A stretch of DNA of 64,000 nt from Talaromyces rugulosus (GCF_013368755.1 NC_049564.1:4534001-4598000); one strand, 5' to 3'. Positions 44,479 through 56,852 are shown, counted from the first letter of the stretch. The notes: generated by a model from the sequence alone, not told the origin. Numbers and translations are program-made.

Positions 44479-45864
44479 ATGAATACACAAGACGCAGGAA
44501 GTTCCACGGCTTCGCCGCCAGTGGCAACTACCAGGCCTCCACGGCCGCAGAAACCCAATTACAGACATATTCATCGGTTTCCTTTACCTGTTGCTGTTCA
44601 CCCTCTGCCTCCTCTTATCCCCCATAATCCACTGTCTGTTATTAGTGTTTTGCTCTCGTATTTTACATATTTAATTTCTGCTCCTAAAAAAAAAATGCAC
44701 TCCGTCTATTTTGATTCAGCTACCTCGTCTATACATGTCACCGATGAGAAGGCAATTAGGGCACTTTGGGAAATGGGCTTCTTCGGCAAGGGAAGCCTTA
44801 GCAGGAGTGAGCCCAGCTGGTTGGAGCGGGAGAAGAAGAAGAGGGGTCTTGCTGGTCAGAAAACAAGCGAGGAAATCACTCGAAAACGGAGGGAAGAGCG
44901 TCGTGAAATGAAGCTCGAACGAGCTAGAAAAGAGCAAGAAGCTATTATGCAGCAGCTGAAAGTTGAAGCTGCCAACGGCAACCCAGTAGCTCAGCAACAG
45001 CTCGCCAACGGCACCCCTGTGACTGTCAATGGCCCGGCGGACACATCCACCACACCTCAGACCAATGGGCCAGCCCATAAAGAGGCCGCATCACAGCCTG
45101 ATATGGGGTTGACGACGGAGGAGGACGTCTCCGATCCCAAGCAACCCACTCCGAATGGGACCAAGACAGTCCGCTTCTCACCTGTTGTCGAGAAGAAAGA
45201 AATACCCAAAGCCGAGTATGCTTCTACGAATCATCAACTGATGAATGAAGTAGACTCTTTCGAGGAAACTCTCACCAACGAAGAGCATCTGCAGCTTTCG
45301 AACGAAGAAACTTTTTTCCTCGCCTACGGCCTGGGAGCTGTCCAAGTGTTCGATGATGCCAGTGGATCGGTGATTCCAACAAGATCGCTTCTGAACCTTT
45401 TCGCACAGCACTCAACGTTTCCGTCCAGCGCAGACTCGGCCATTCTCGAGCCAGATAATCAGTTCCTGGTATCTTACGTGGCTTACCATCACTTTCGATC
45501 TCTTGGTTGGATTGTTCGATCCGGAGTCAAATTCGGTGTAGACTATTTACTCTACAACCGTGGGCCGGTATTTGCACATGCTGAATTCGCTCTGCTGGTG
45601 TTGCCGTCGTACGAACATCTTTTCTGGTCTGCTACTGCAGAGCGCCGGGAGCGAATTGCCAAAAAGCAAGATCGGAGTTGGTGGTGGTTACACGGAGTAA
45701 ACCGTGTCCAAGCACACGTCATGAAAACACTTGTGCTATGCTTCGTTGATATCCCCCCGCCCTCGGAGTCGTTCTCAACCAACAATATTGGAGAGATTTT
45801 GAGACAATACAAGGTCCGAGAGATGATCATCAAGCGCTGGACACCAAATCGCGCGCGAGACTAG
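44479..45864 (+). CDS. sen2: tRNA-splicing endonuclease subunit Sen2
   Basis: A single exon of 461 aa. The C-terminal endonuclease domain has the catalytic triad Tyr359 (YLLYNRGP), His367 (FAHAEF) and Lys416 (HVMKTL). The N-terminal half includes a hydrophobic stretch (about 50-65) before KKKMHSVYF, matching the membrane-association segment known for Sen2. A charged linker (130-250) follows. With Sen34, Sen15 and Sen54 it cuts intron-containing pre-tRNAs; Sen2 cleaves the 5' splice site. In yeast the complex sits on the mitochondrial surface. The family assignment is firm from the YRG(D/P)xFxxAEF motif. Confidence 0.95.
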   Translation: MNTQDAGSSTASPPVATTRPPRPQKPNYRHIHRFPLPVAVHPLPPLIPHNPLSVISVLLSYFTYLISAPKKKMHSVYFDSATSSIHVTDEKAIRALWEMGFFGKGSLSRSEPSWLEREKKKRGLAGQKTSEEITRKRREERREMKLERARKEQEAIMQQLKVEAANGNPVAQQQLANGTPVTVNGPADTSTTPQTNGPAHKEAASQPDMGLTTEEDVSDPKQPTPNGTKTVRFSPVVEKKEIPKAEYASTNHQLMNEVDSFEETLTNEEHLQLSNEETFFLAYGLGAVQVFDDASGSVIPTRSLLNLFAQHSTFPSSADSAILEPDNQFLVSYVAYHHFRSLGWIVRSGVKFGVDYLLYNRGPVFAHAEFALLVLPSYEHLFWSATAERRERIAKKQDRSWWWLHGVNRVQAHVMKTLVLCFVDIPPPSESFSTNNIGEILRQYKVREMIIKRWTPNRARD

Positions 45865-46322
45865 ACAATCTCGCCACAAAAATCTTATGACGCCTTTTTT
45901 CTGTGATTCTCATTCTGGATTGAAGATGAGCTGTATGATGACTCGATGAATGTAAACGATACCCCTAGATACAATGATATTTGATAGTTTGGAAATCTAT
46001 TGACCGGTGCTGTTTAAGCATTAATCTTTACATTCTTGTTCAGAAAACTAAATCCTCGTCAGATCAATAATGTATATGATTTCTTCTCATGTTTGTTTGT
46101 TCCAATGCTGTTAAAAAGCGCTATTCCCAGAAAGGAATAATTACTCATCACGTGTAGCGACGCGTCGAGGCGTCTCACCCGCGTCAATGCGCGATCATCA
46201 AAATTGCACCCGACGAATGCAACGCATTGCGTGCAGACGAAAAAGACTGGACACAAACTCGCAGCAAAAAGAAACAGGAGAATTGATGCCGTGATGCTCC
46301 TCCTCACATAGGGCCTCTGGAG
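45865..46322. other. Intergenic region with a CACGTG element
   Basis: 458 bases between sen2 and the checkpoint gene in the same direction. A CACGTG core lies at 46149-46154, about 170 bases before the next start codon. Confidence 0.5.
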
Positions 46323-49300
46323 ATGGATTCTCAGACCGACAGCCTCGACATACCAAAGCTGAAACGTTTCGCGCTAGGCCTTCCTGTATGTCTGGGTGGC
46401 GTTGTCAGACGCGCTAATGTTGCTAATATAACGGTTTTAGGAAACTGATGTGTCGCAAGCATTTCTCAGCGAACCTGATTCTCAATCTTCCTCTCTCATA
46501 CCCGAACAACAGCAGGATATCGGCAAAGAATCCGCTATTCACCAAGCCGCATCTCATTCTGCTTCCTCGGCATCTCTTCTGGCTGTCCATGTTTTCTCGG
46601 CCTCGAACCAGGATGCGCATGTGGCCAGCCAGAACGACCGACTACAGCCGTTTTTGAACAACCTCTCCTCCTCGAACCGTTCCAAAATGAGTTCCGGTGA
46701 CGCCGGCCCCGGCGATACCCAGCCGATATCTCAGACTGTCTTCGATAGTATCATGTCGCGGAGCAAATTACTCTCAGCCTCCCAGGAGGGTAGCCATGTC
46801 GACATAGATATGCGTGACGCCGATGAAGGAACATTACACATGACTTTCAAGGAGGGCGATCCTGGTCACACCGATTTGCTTGCCGGGTTTGGCGACAGCA
46901 ATCCAAGTGAACCCCACGACAACTCAGACAATGACCTATCGAGTTCGAAACCTGATGATTCGTCCCCAGTCTACACCTTTCGCAACTCGCAGCAATTCAT
47001 GACGACTCCGCTCACGGTGGAAAAACTACAAAATGGGCGGGGTTTGGCCTCGGCGACTCCGCGCCTTCCACGCAATCCACTCGCTACCGACCTGAGCTCA
47101 AGTGGAGGAATGATGGCTCTCAGTCAGGTCTTCAGGGCCACGCAGGCTCCTTCCTCGCCGTTTGTGAATGGTCTGCCGTCTGGTCCGCTATCTGATCGTC
47201 CTTCTCCAAACATTCCCATCCAATCTCGCCCCATGCACAAGTTTACTTCATCGCCTTTACGCACACCACGATCAAATCTGCACCGCACTCATACCGATCC
47301 TCATAGCTATGTCTCAATGGACGAGTCCCAGAAGCAGCGTAACAATATCATTGAGGAAAGACGAACAAGATCTGTGGAAAATATGGGCTCGGAAGACCAG
47401 AGCGATGATGAGTTCGACAAGGAATCGAGCTTCGTTCGACGATTGAGGCTACAGAAGAAAATAGACGAAGAAACCCATGCTCGCCTCGCAGCTGTTAGTC
47501 GAGATACCCCTCGCAAGGTCGTGCCCGACTCATCAATCAACTGGGCTAAAACTGCCAGTCAGGAACTAGCCTCGCTGGTTGAAGGTGATACCCAACCATT
47601 AGGTTCCAATGAAGGCATTAGTGAGGAGGAAACCGAGCAAGAGGACAATGCTGTGGCACCTAATAGTCAAAACAGACAGCCTATATCCTCTTCAGAAGAA
47701 GATAAAGAAAACTTCATAGATCCTGTTGACGATATGGATACAACCATTTCCGCTCATGATCGCCTATCACAAGCTTTACACCTTAACAGGAGCCCTTCCC
47801 CGGTACAGTCATTACCAGCGGAAAAAGAAACTTTGGCAACGGAGCACAGTCTTGCCGCATCAGAGCAAATAATCAACGTTCGAGATTCTCAACCATCGCC
47901 GAGCCAAGGGGGGCCAAAGATTCAGCAAAATGCGCACCCGCCGTCCGAACACGAATTTGACGAAGTCCATTCATCACCAGATGATTTACAACCACCAGCG
48001 AAGCGACCTCGTTTTCAACAAGAGACAGACCAAGAGTCGGTCAAACAGTTATCCCAGAGGCGTTCAAACTCACCTTTGTCCATTCACTCGACCGCTCGAT
48101 CTTCTCAGCGTAACTCAAACTCAAGCGCTCCTATTCCCTCAGCCAACACTGTTAATACAATCGAAAAGCCTTCTTCCATGCCATCGCTTGTCGCCAACAC
48201 GCCAATCAACAAGGTTGACAACAACACTATTCCTGAGACTAGCATTCCTGAATCAAGTCTCCACAGCTCCAGGCAGGAAGTTCAACCTGCGGAAGCAAAA
48301 AATAAATTCTCACCAATTCCAGAAGCAGAGCAAGAAGACGACGATCTTCCAACGCCTCATCATCGACGGAACTGGGACAATTTCATGACTGGTCCATCAC
48401 CCAGCGGAACTCCAACTGCCTTGAGGAATGCTGCACCGCGACAGAAGAAACTTTTTGTTAGTTCCAGTCCAATGGGAGGGAAGATCAAGAGTTTATCCGA
48501 AATTTCCGCTGAGCATTCACCACAACCTTCCCCTGGTGGCGAGCTAAATTTCGAAATCCTGAACGCGGGCGACAAGGAATTCTCCGATATTGTTGACGCA
48601 TTCGATCATCAGACGCCGACTAAGAAACGTCGGAAAACTGCTGGAACAACTCCGTTGCGATCCGAATTATCTCATTCAACGACGCCGAAACCTGATGTTA
48701 CCAAGGCCGTAAACCAGCCAGTTCACTACGAACAGCCCAGTGTTCCAGAAAGTCCAGAGCCATTACATAGACCTACAGTTGTTCGGCGTAAGCGAGGAAG
48801 GCCACGACGAACTGAAAATATATGGGACATTGAGGAAACGCCTCCTTCTACAGCGCCTAAACCACCCAAACAACATTCAAGCGAAAAGAAACCTTCCACG
48901 ACCAAACTACCATTCACAGTTTCCGTAACAATTCCAATAAAAAGTCAGAGCTCCCAGAATTCTTTCACTTCGGAAAAGTCAGCTCCTGGGCGGATTGAGC
49001 GTCAGAGCCGAGAAACATCTGCAGCCACTACATCACGCCCACCCACAGAATATGAGGCTGCAACACCCAAAGCTCACACACCACTACCAGAGGAAAGGAT
49101 AATAGCTCCAAATCAAGTATTGGCTGCTTGGAATGGCATGAAGCGTGCCTATTATCCAGGCAGATTTGTTGGCGCGGGCGGACACAAAGGCTGTATTGTG
49201 AAGTTCACGGACAGTAGTCCAGCCGATGTTGCTCTTGGCTCTATCAAGAAACTACAGTTGCAAGTTGGAGACTCGGTAAAGGTTGATTTGCCTGGGGTTC

Positions 49301-50520
49301 CAAAGATCATACACGTTATCCAAGGCTTCTCAGGCCAACTCAGCGTCGATGAGCTCACCACCGCGGATAAGCATGGATCTCTCCCAGTAACCGACATTTA
49401 CGGAAGATCGACTCTCATACTTGCTGCAAAGAATCGAAAAAGTCCCCGTCGGGGCGGTCGCATGGAATCCGACCAGACGGTAGAGGTCCCAATGCACAGC
49501 ATTTATTTAGATATGAACCTTTGGAATCAACTCAAAGGGCGTGCATTTACGCTCGTCAAGACAGAATCGATTCCCAACAAAATACAGACACCAACAAGGG
49601 GTATTCCAACACCAATGTCTCCGGGCTCTAAACTCTCTCGCAATAATCTTCTTATACAGACAGGGCTCTTCGCCGGAATGGTATTTGCCGTTTCCTTTGG
49701 GAATCAAGATGTGGCTAAAGATAAAATAACCAAGCTGATCTCGGAGAACGGTGGCCACATCTTGCGAGACGGGTTTGAAGAACTCTTTGACTTCCCTTCT
49801 AGTGTGCCACATGCGCGGGATCAATGTACCGACGAAGTACAATTTGGGCTTGCTTCTGGCTGCGAACAAATTGGGTTTGCTTGCCTGGTGGCTGACAAAC
49901 ACTCTCGCCGCGCCAAATATATGCAAGCATTAGCACTCAATGTGCCCTGCCTGTCTGGGAGATGGGTTGAAGATTGCGTCCGCGAAAACCAAATCTTAGA
50001 CTGGGCATGTTACTTGCTGCCGGCTGGGGAATCCAAGTTCCTTGATGGTGCCACCAAATCAAGGATCCTTACGCCAACACCTGCAGAACAAGCCAAATTC
50101 TCTAAAACCCTGGTTGGACGCCCAAAGATCCTGGAAGGACAAACTGTGCTCCTGGTCATGGGGGGTGGAAAGGCGGCAGATAGACGCAAAGCCTATCTTT
50201 TTCTTACATATGCTCTGGGGGCTGCCCGTGTTGAACGAGTCTTTGATCTGAAATCTGCCAAAGCCACTCTTGACGCACAGGCAAAGGATGATGGAGGATG
50301 GGACTGGCTTTATGTTGACGACGGCGAAGAAGCTGCAGCCACAAAGATGATTTTGGGCAGAGCCCAAGGAGGCTCTGGCCTCGGCAAGAAGAGGAAACGA
50401 TCTTTGCTATTCAATGAATCTAACAACGACAAACTGGAGAAAGATGCCAAGAATGTGCGGATTGTGAGCAATGACTTTGTCTGTCAGAGCTTGATATTAG
50501 GAAAGATTTACGAGCCTTGA
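46323..50520 (+). CDS. rad9: DNA-damage checkpoint mediator Rad9/Crb2 (53BP1 family)
   Basis: Two exons (46323-46385, 46441-50520) give 1,380 aa; the first exon codes MDSQTDSLDIPKLKRFALGLP. The N-terminal two thirds are disordered and rich in SQ and TQ pairs, the target sites of Mec1/ATR and Tel1/ATM. A Tudor-like region follows (near residue 900, VLAAWNGMKRAYYPGRFVG). The C-terminal 300 residues form tandem BRCT repeats (FAGMVFAVSFGNQD ... LSGRWVEDCV). An AT-hook-like KRGRPRR is near residue 785. The protein bridges modified histones and activates the effector kinase after DNA breaks, in the nucleus. The first exon is inferred from the in-frame join and the Eurotiales-style short leader exon. 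Confidence 0.93.
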
Positions 50521-50938
50521 ATTTGGAAAAAAAAATTTTAATAATCAATGGTGTCGATTTTTTGTGCAGTTACATGTATTAGAGTTGCTCATAGCTTAGA
50601 ATCATGAAGTCTCGAAATTTCAGACCTAATTTTTGTTTATTGCTATAATACATGTAGCTTTTCTTAATTGTAATGTTCCAATGTTGACCCAACACTGAAA
50701 GAATAGTGCTCAAGTCTAACCTTAAGACGCCAATTGATACATAGATAATATCGTCGCTACGTCTGACTGTGTTTATACTACAAGGAAGAGGGTATCCTCA
50801 TCCGATCAAATAAACTAATAGGCTGGCCCCACAGACAGGAACTGTAAACATGTGGGGGAAACCGGGGTAACTAACGTTTGGTTCCCGCTGTCAGTGCACC
50901 CGAGATTGAAGGTATGTCGTCTAATTTGCCAACATTTG
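50521..50938. other. Convergent intergenic region
   Basis: 418 AT-rich bases between the rad9 and transporter stop codons. No gene is recognised. Confidence 0.5.
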
Positions 50939-52108
50939 TTACATGATGCGCCTTTGAAATATAGACTTGAGATGCAAGAATAAGTCCATGAGCCATGCCG
51001 CAAAGACTAACACAGTCATGACTGTTCCCACCCAAGCTATGGCGTTGGAATCCAGCTCCTCGCCAATGTAAATCGTGCCAATCGTAAAGCCAACATTCGG
51101 GAAGATAATGGCCCACCACGGAAGTGTGAAATTCATCTGTTGCTGCGACATATTATTTTTATTATTATTGCAGTATTTGGAAATCAAAATGGGCAAGTGA
51201 GCGACCAGTGCAATCGCGAACAGCCAGAATGCGAAGAGCCAAAGGAATATGCCTATCCACAATGCCACGACGTTCAGGGTTTCTGAAGCAGTAGGGTGCT
51301 TCGCAAAGTATCCGTATCCATCGGGGATCGCTCTGGCGCACCCAATGAGAGCCACAATGGTGTATCCTGATGAGCCCACGGATATGAAGAGTCCGGGTCT
51401 CTGGTTTGCCGGGCCGAGACCATTGATAAGCATGTTGCCCACGAAGAGCGGAAGAAATAAAAGGCACAGGATCCACCCAAGACCCTGAAAACCAACACCG
51501 GCAACGATGATGGCCATTCGTTGTGAGAGAGGCTGGCCTGCTGCAATAGCCGACGCAACAGTGCCGGTCAGCATGGCGTTATAAATCATCAGAAACATTG
51601 GTGGGCTCATGGTGCCAGGCTTGAGGGGGGAAAGGGCAAACATGACGACGAAGATGAAGATGTTATACGTCAGGGTAATAGCAGCATAGGTCCAGAAGAG
51701 AACCCGGATGGTGACGATGATCCAAGGACCGGTGTGAGGAACACCGAAACGTTGCATGCATATGATGATGGTCGCCATCGAGAGCCATAGAGAGCCTGTG
51801 AAGTAGGCTTCGGGGGGTTTCGTGATGGATTTGCGGAAGCTGGAAGGTCTCTGTACGAACCGACAGATCATGGCTGTGGTGAAGAGAACAAACAGAACTA
51901 GATTGAGGATGAAGACTACGACACCGGCGGTCTGCAGCCCGCGAAATTGATGGTGGGTTTCGGACAGGAGAATGGCCACGCCGCCGGTAGACTGCGTGCA
52001 GGTGAAGTTGGCCCATGTGAAGCGATCGAGCAGTCGGACCTCGCTGTCGTCTTTAGATTCCATATTGCGGTTTCTCGTTGAGGCTTCATGCTGATTTTTG
52101 TCTAGCAT
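50939..52108 (-). CDS. TDT/SLAC1-family transporter (C4-dicarboxylate/malate or sulfite type)
   Basis: A single exon of 389 aa with about ten membrane segments. The first segment FTWANFTCTQSTGGVAILL is the N-terminal signature of the tellurite-resistance/dicarboxylate transporter family (PF03595), which includes Schizosaccharomyces pombe Mae1 and yeast Ssu1. The phenylalanine-rich gate region is seen in FWTYAAITLTYN. An N-terminal tail of about 25 hydrophilic residues precedes helix 1. The length and first-helix pattern are closer to Mae1-like dicarboxylate carriers than to Ssu1, but substrate cannot be fixed by eye. It would sit in the plasma membrane. Confidence 0.88.
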   Translation of the reverse strand: MLDKNQHEASTRNRNMESKDDSEVRLLDRFTWANFTCTQSTGGVAILLSETHHQFRGLQTAGVVVFILNLVLFVLFTTAMICRFVQRPSSFRKSITKPPEAYFTGSLWLSMATIIICMQRFGVPHTGPWIIVTIRVLFWTYAAITLTYNIFIFVVMFALSPLKPGTMSPPMFLMIYNAMLTGTVASAIAAGQPLSQRMAIIVAGVGFQGLGWILCLLFLPLFVGNMLINGLGPANQRPGLFISVGSSGYTIVALIGCARAIPDGYGYFAKHPTASETLNVVALWIGIFLWLFAFWLFAIALVAHLPILISKYCNNNKNNMSQQQMNFTLPWWAIIFPNVGFTIGTIYIGEELDSNAIAWVGTVMTVLVFAAWLMDLFLHLKSIFQRRIM

Positions 52109-52596
52109 AGCGACTGCGTAGCCTGGAGTCTAGCGACTGAAGGCAACAGTGAAACAAAGAGGTGCGAGGTTGCAGATGTCCGGGGTCCGGGGTAGAACAC
52201 GCTCGGCTATACCTAATCAAGAATTTAGTGGTAGCTTTACTAATAGTTACTGAGCATATACTCACGAGTCACTACATCCACTGTAATTATTCTATTATTC
52301 TATTTTTATTTTCTATTAGAAATCAAGATACTAGAGTGTTTTATACATGACCCTCTATTAAAGTTATCTACCAGTTGATGTCAATTGATATAAACCTGTT
52401 ACCATACTAAGAATTAATTTATAAAGCTGATAATTTCCTGGGGTGTCTATTCAATCTTTGCTTCAAATGTCTGATAAACTGTAGTGAAAATGACAGGTGA
52501 AATCAATGTTGACTACCCCGTTCTTTGTGCTAGTAATACATATACAATACAGCGAACAAAATAAACGCCTAATGTAAGACATCCCAAACTCGCCAT
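52109..52596. other. Intergenic region
   Basis: 488 AT-rich bases upstream of the TDT transporter and downstream of the bL27m gene. No gene is recognised. Confidence 0.5.
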
Positions 52597-53403
52597 CTAC
52601 TTCCTGGGCTTGTTCTTGCCAGCCTTCTTCTTGCCCTTCAAACTCTTCATTTGAGCAACACGTTGGGCACGCTCCTGTCTTCTCCTCCAGGCCATCCATC
52701 GGTTTCCGCGATCGAATTCCTTGGCGGTAATACCAGCTTTTTCGGCAGCGCGGCCAATCTGCCAGTTGGCTTCACGGTACATGTAACCAGGACGCAATGG
52801 CAACGTGCTCTCAGAGCCTTCGGCGTCGACGGCAGTCGTTGGGTCATCGCCCATGGTAGACGGATCGGGGACTGTTCCCACGGGTTCCAAGCGCGGCACA
52901 GTTCTCATATTCAAACGGCGCCTGGTTGGTGCATTCCGAGGTGTCGGTAGCGTTCCTTCGCGTTCAAAGCATACACCGATATACTTTCGTTTGGGGTGCC
53001 GTTCTGGGTCGAGATAATATTTCACATATCCAGATTCAGTGGCAAATATTGTGTGGTCTCGGCCAATGTCGCAATTTTCGCCAGGAAACCATAAGGTACC
53101 TCGTTGTCTGAAAATGATATTTCCAGGAACGACGTATTGCTCGCTACCCTTTTTGGCACCTAGACGCTTACCGGGGGAGTCCTTGGAACCATTGTTGGCG
53201 CGACCTTGAGCTTGGTGAGAGGCATATCGTAATTGAAGAGACAGAAAGGGCGACCGAGAGAGCGATGGGGAGGAGGTTCTTGTTATGATCGAGAAGGGAG
53301 TGGCTTTGGAGACGGCGGTGACAGGAGCGGAAGACGTTGAGATTGTCGACGGCTTGAAAGAGCGCTCCAGCGTCCGAAAGGACGCCTGAAGTATGAGCCG
53401 CAT
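52597..53403 (-). CDS. mrp7: Mitochondrial large-subunit ribosomal protein bL27m
   Basis: A single exon of 268 aa. The N-terminal 60 residues are Ser- and Arg-rich with no acids, a mitochondrial targeting sequence ending near [11 protein letters not shown]. The bL27 core follows, with [18 protein letters not shown] and [13 protein letters not shown], and with [17 protein letters not shown]. The long C-terminal extension, ending in a Lys-rich tail, is typical of the fungal Mrp7/MrpL2 proteins. It is part of the mitochondrial 54S subunit near the peptidyl-transferase centre. A CACGTG core lies 104 bases upstream, shared with the divergent lcl2 gene. Confidence 0.95.
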   Translation of the reverse strand: MRLILQASFRTLERSFKPSTISTSSAPVTAVSKATPFSIITRTSSPSLSRSPFLSLQLRYASHQAQGRANNGSKDSPGKRLGAKKGSEQYVVPGNIIFRQRGTLWFPGENCDIGRDHTIFATESGYVKYYLDPERHPKRKYIGVCFEREGTLPTPRNAPTRRRLNMRTVPRLEPVGTVPDPSTMGDDPTTAVDAEGSESTLPLRPGYMYREANWQIGRAAEKAGITAKEFDRGNRWMAWRRRQERAQRVAQMKSLKGKKKAGKNKPRK

Positions 53404-53506
53404 TGATTATGTGTTTTGTGTGTGAGTGTGTGTAATGATCGGCCGGAGCGCTCTTTGGTTGAACTCGGTGGTTGCGGAATGGGAACTTTTTCTCCGCCGC
53501 GCGAGT

Positions 53507-53512
53507 CACGTG
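53507..53512. promoter_or_regulatory. CACGTG element in the bL27m/lcl2 divergent promoter
   Basis: GTCACGTG within a 265-base divergent promoter, 104 bases from the bL27m start and 157 bases from the lcl2 start. Similar cores occur near the starts of Spo11 and rad9. Confidence 0.4.
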
Positions 53513-53668
53513 CTGCCCGGTGATCTGGCTACGGTGGAACAAACAGATCGCTCGATCAACTTACAACCTGAATACTGAGTCCACGGTACTCGACACAGGG
53601 CGTCTATTCTCTCTAATACTCTGCCAATTGCATTATCGAGTTTTTGGTTTTCTTTTCCTTTTTTAAAA

Positions 53669-54103
53669 ATGCTTGCCAAGTCTATAATAATGCTCTGGGC
53701 GCTGTTCCTCCTCATGGCAACCGCCCAAGCCCAATTTCAATTCTTCGAACAAATGTTTAGTGGTGGAGGACATGGCGGCCATCAAGGCGAACAAGAAGCT
53801 TCTAGCGACAGCTCTTGGTATCAGCGAACTTGGGAAGGAGGTAAGTTCTTCTTCAACCCATCAGAAAGCCTTTTGAATCCGAACTAATCACATCCATCGC
53901 GTTTCGCAGCTCATTGCACGAGATACCTCTGCCCTGGCACATTAGCCTGCGTCCACTTTCCACACCATTGTCCATGTCCTCATCCTGATGTTGAAGAAAA
54001 AGTCGAGCTTGGTGAAGGAAGCGCGGTTTGCGCATCCAGAGGCGGATTCAAGGCCGGAGAAACTGCAAGGAAAATCGAATTGGCGCGCAAAGGGCTTTTG
54101 TAA
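53669..54103 (+). CDS. lcl2: Lcl2, ER-associated-degradation-linked secreted protein
   Basis: Two exons (53669-53840, 53910-54103) give 121 aa. A signal peptide (1-21) ends at AQA. The second exon has the invariant cysteine-rich core [17 protein letters not shown], then [17 protein letters not shown] and a final [12 protein letters not shown]. This matches the fungal long-chronological-lifespan protein 2 along its whole length. In yeast the gene affects lifespan and ER-associated degradation; the biochemical role is unknown. It is divergent from the mitochondrial bL27 gene. Confidence 0.93.
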
Positions 54104-54538
54104 ATATATCAATTTCCTGGCGCTTGTATACTCAATTCTATACTTCACAAGACGTTTGATTTGCAATGGTTTCCTTGTAGCTATTCCACGAGTGGTGTCT
54201 AGTTATTCTACGCAGTAGAAGTGAGCTATGGACGGTAGCACTTCACCTTTCATCCATTGAAAAGGAAGAATATGCTGCAATATTTCAAAACCCTCGGGCT
54301 AAAAATCGATAAGCATGGGTTGATGCCAATTGGTGGTCGATTAATGTTGATATTTAGGGTTCCACCCTGGTTCGTCGCTCTTAAGCTTCTTCTCATGACC
54401 TCATTTGTCCTGCTTCTTGACACATCAGCATCTGCGGTCTCGGAAGACGCTGGGTCGTCTTCCATCCCACATCTGGTCTCCCATCGATCTACTATTTTTT
54501 TCAACTCCTTGGAAAGCGCAGCTATTCTCTTGTCCGAG
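54104..54538. other. Intergenic region upstream of the scramblase gene
   Basis: 435 bases. Open frames exist on both strands in 54250-54600, but neither matches a family; I treat the region as leader and promoter. Confidence 0.45.
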
Positions 54539-56274
54539 ATGAAGAGAGCTCTTCCGTTTATACCGTGCAGGAACTTTACCCCGAGACGTTCCGTGCCTCG
54601 CAATTCCCTACGACGAAAAGACCTTCTCTTGCCGACAACGTTTTATCGAAGCGTGCACGAGAAAAACTCAGAGCGCAACCCTGCCTCAAATATCGAGAAT
54701 GTATCCACAGCGTTGCGTGATACAATCCCACAAAAGAACAATCTCCTATCACCTGTTCACATACCGGAAGACCCCAATGCGGTCCTAAAGGAAACCCACC
54801 TAGCGGCAAAGCTGTTGGCAAACTCAAGCCTTGTGGTTCTAAAAGATATAGATATGATTAATGTTCTCGCGTAGGTTCCGGTTTGTGGGGACTGTTAGAA
54901 AGCAGTCGCTGACATTCTGCTAGTGGTTTTGAGCAGTCAACCCGTTATGTGATCATGGATGCCAACGGGAACCACGTTGGATATATGGCAGAGCAAGAAA
55001 CTGGTGTTGGTGGTATGCTGTCTCGGCCGTGGACTCGCTCACATCGGAGTTTCACTATGCATGTCTTTGATCGAGACCAAAAGGAGGTTCTCAGGGTAAG
55101 TTGTGCCAGTACTACTATTGTTTACGCCCTTGGCTAAGCTCTGTTGCAGTTTCAACGTCCTTTTTCCTGGTTCAACGGTCACATTCGTGTATACGATCCC
55201 CTTGACCTAGCTGACCCTGCGTATTCGCCATCAAATACATACCAACCCACTCCACCGACTGCCTGGGCGTCTATTGCTAGCAATTCGAAGGTGGCAGTAT
55301 CGCCGCTGTCGATTTCGGACATGCGAGTTATTGGGGAAGCACAGCTTAAATGGACTCCGTTCCGCCGCAAATACAATTTGTTTATTTTTCATCCCAACTC
55401 AACGTCCAAATCTGACCTTGGAACGAAGCACGTTCCTGCAACCAGCGGCAAGCTATCGCAAACTCAGCAAATGCAACTACAATATCAATCGGGTGGCGCC
55501 AACAGCGGAGGGCACTACAACCAGTTTGCCTATGTCAATGAGCGTCCCTTATCGAGGAACTTCTCTATTCGTTCGGAAGGTGAACGACTGATAGGTTCGG
55601 TGAACCGCAACTTTGCCGGATTTTCTGAAGAATTCCTTTTTGGCACGGGCGGCGTGTATGCTCTTCGAATGGACGCCGTAGCTTTGGCGGAAAAGAAGGA
55701 GCGCCAGCATACCAACCCGACTAGTACGACAGGGATGACTCTAGACCAACGCGCTGTTATGTTAGCGGGGGCTGTTAGCATCGATTTCGATTTCTTTAGT
55801 CGCGCTGTCCCCAACAATCCGTGGTATTGGCTCCCTGTCGATGCAGGGATGGCTGCAAGTGCAAGTCAGACTGCTACCGCTGGAGGAGCCTCTACTGGGA
55901 TTACTGGGGCCGCCGCTGGATCAGCCGTTTCATCTGTAGGTAGGATTGGAGCAATTGGTAGTTTAGCAGATGGAGTTACTGCTGCTGGGACCGTAGCCGG
56001 CTACGAGACGATGCGACAAAGTATGGACGGCAATCATTCACCTTCTCCATATCAGGGCCCAAGCACGCCGACTACACCGGCCCAGAGTCAATCTCAGGGT
56101 GAGAAAGAGGTCTGGGGTGAAGTTCTCCCCCAAGTTCCTCCGCAAGCCTCTCCTGAAATCTCCGAGAAAAACTCCCTAGGAGAACTTGGTCCAGGAGGCG
56201 GTGCTGCAGGCAGCAACGTACCTGGTGGAAAGGGTGGTGACAGTCTTAGTGATATCGTGGACTTGTTCCTGTAA
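54539..56274 (+). CDS. Mitochondrial phospholipid scramblase-family protein (Aim25-like)
   Basis: Three exons (54539-54870, 54924-55095, 55150-56274) give 542 aa. I start at 54539, where the N-terminus MKRALPFIPCRNFTPRRS is a typical mitochondrial presequence; an in-frame ATG at 54257 is possible but gives an odd leader. The scramblase domain covers about residues 95-380, from DPNAVLKETHLAAKLLANSSLV through GFEQSTRYVIMDANG and RPWTRSHRSFTMHVFD to SIDFDFFSRA. The C-terminal 140 residues are Gly-, Ala- and Pro-rich and low in complexity. Family members are linked to membrane lipid movement and mitochondrial stress, but activity is not proven for the fungal ones. Confidence 0.88.
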
Positions 56275-56852
56275 AGGAGATGTCTTGATAGCTCATTCTG
56301 TAGATTATAACCGCCCTCAAATCAACAGATTAGATATTTGTGGTAGTGGTTGTGGTAACAATAACCAGTCAATTTGTTTTTTTTAAGTATATATAGTAAG
56401 ATCTAGTGTAAAAATACAGAATGCTGATCAAAAACTTGCAAACTTTACATACTTTACACAGTACATTAATGCCGAACCTGATAAAGTCACGGTGCGGAGC
56501 GGAGACCGGCTTGGATCCACCCGGGACAACCCAACCAACTCCCTCAATAATGAGCCCGCCATCGAACAATTGCGATCATCACACCGGCTCCTCGTTGTAC
56601 AGCGCCAACACCATTCTTAACCGACCCAGGATACGACTGCATCGTTCGCATCCATTCTCCCGATTCCCCAATTCCTTCTCGAACCGGACTTCCGACGCCG
56701 ATCACCTTTGCCCCCCTCCTATTCTTTGCGGAAGAACCCCGCGCGCCACTCTAGAGACCCTCTAAAGAACCAAGTACTCTTCTCCCGATAAAACAAACAA
56801 GGCACCGACCGAAAGGCTGCGAGAAAAGGGAAAATAAAAGAAGGGGGAAAAA
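56275..56852. other. Intergenic region upstream of ubc7
   Basis: 578 bases; the right half is the ubc7 promoter and a purine-rich leader. No further gene is recognised. Confidence 0.5.

Noticed and set aside
54250..54603. Minus-strand frame beside the scramblase start
   Set aside because: It overlaps the mitochondrial presequence exon, ends in low-quality sequence and resembles no family I know.
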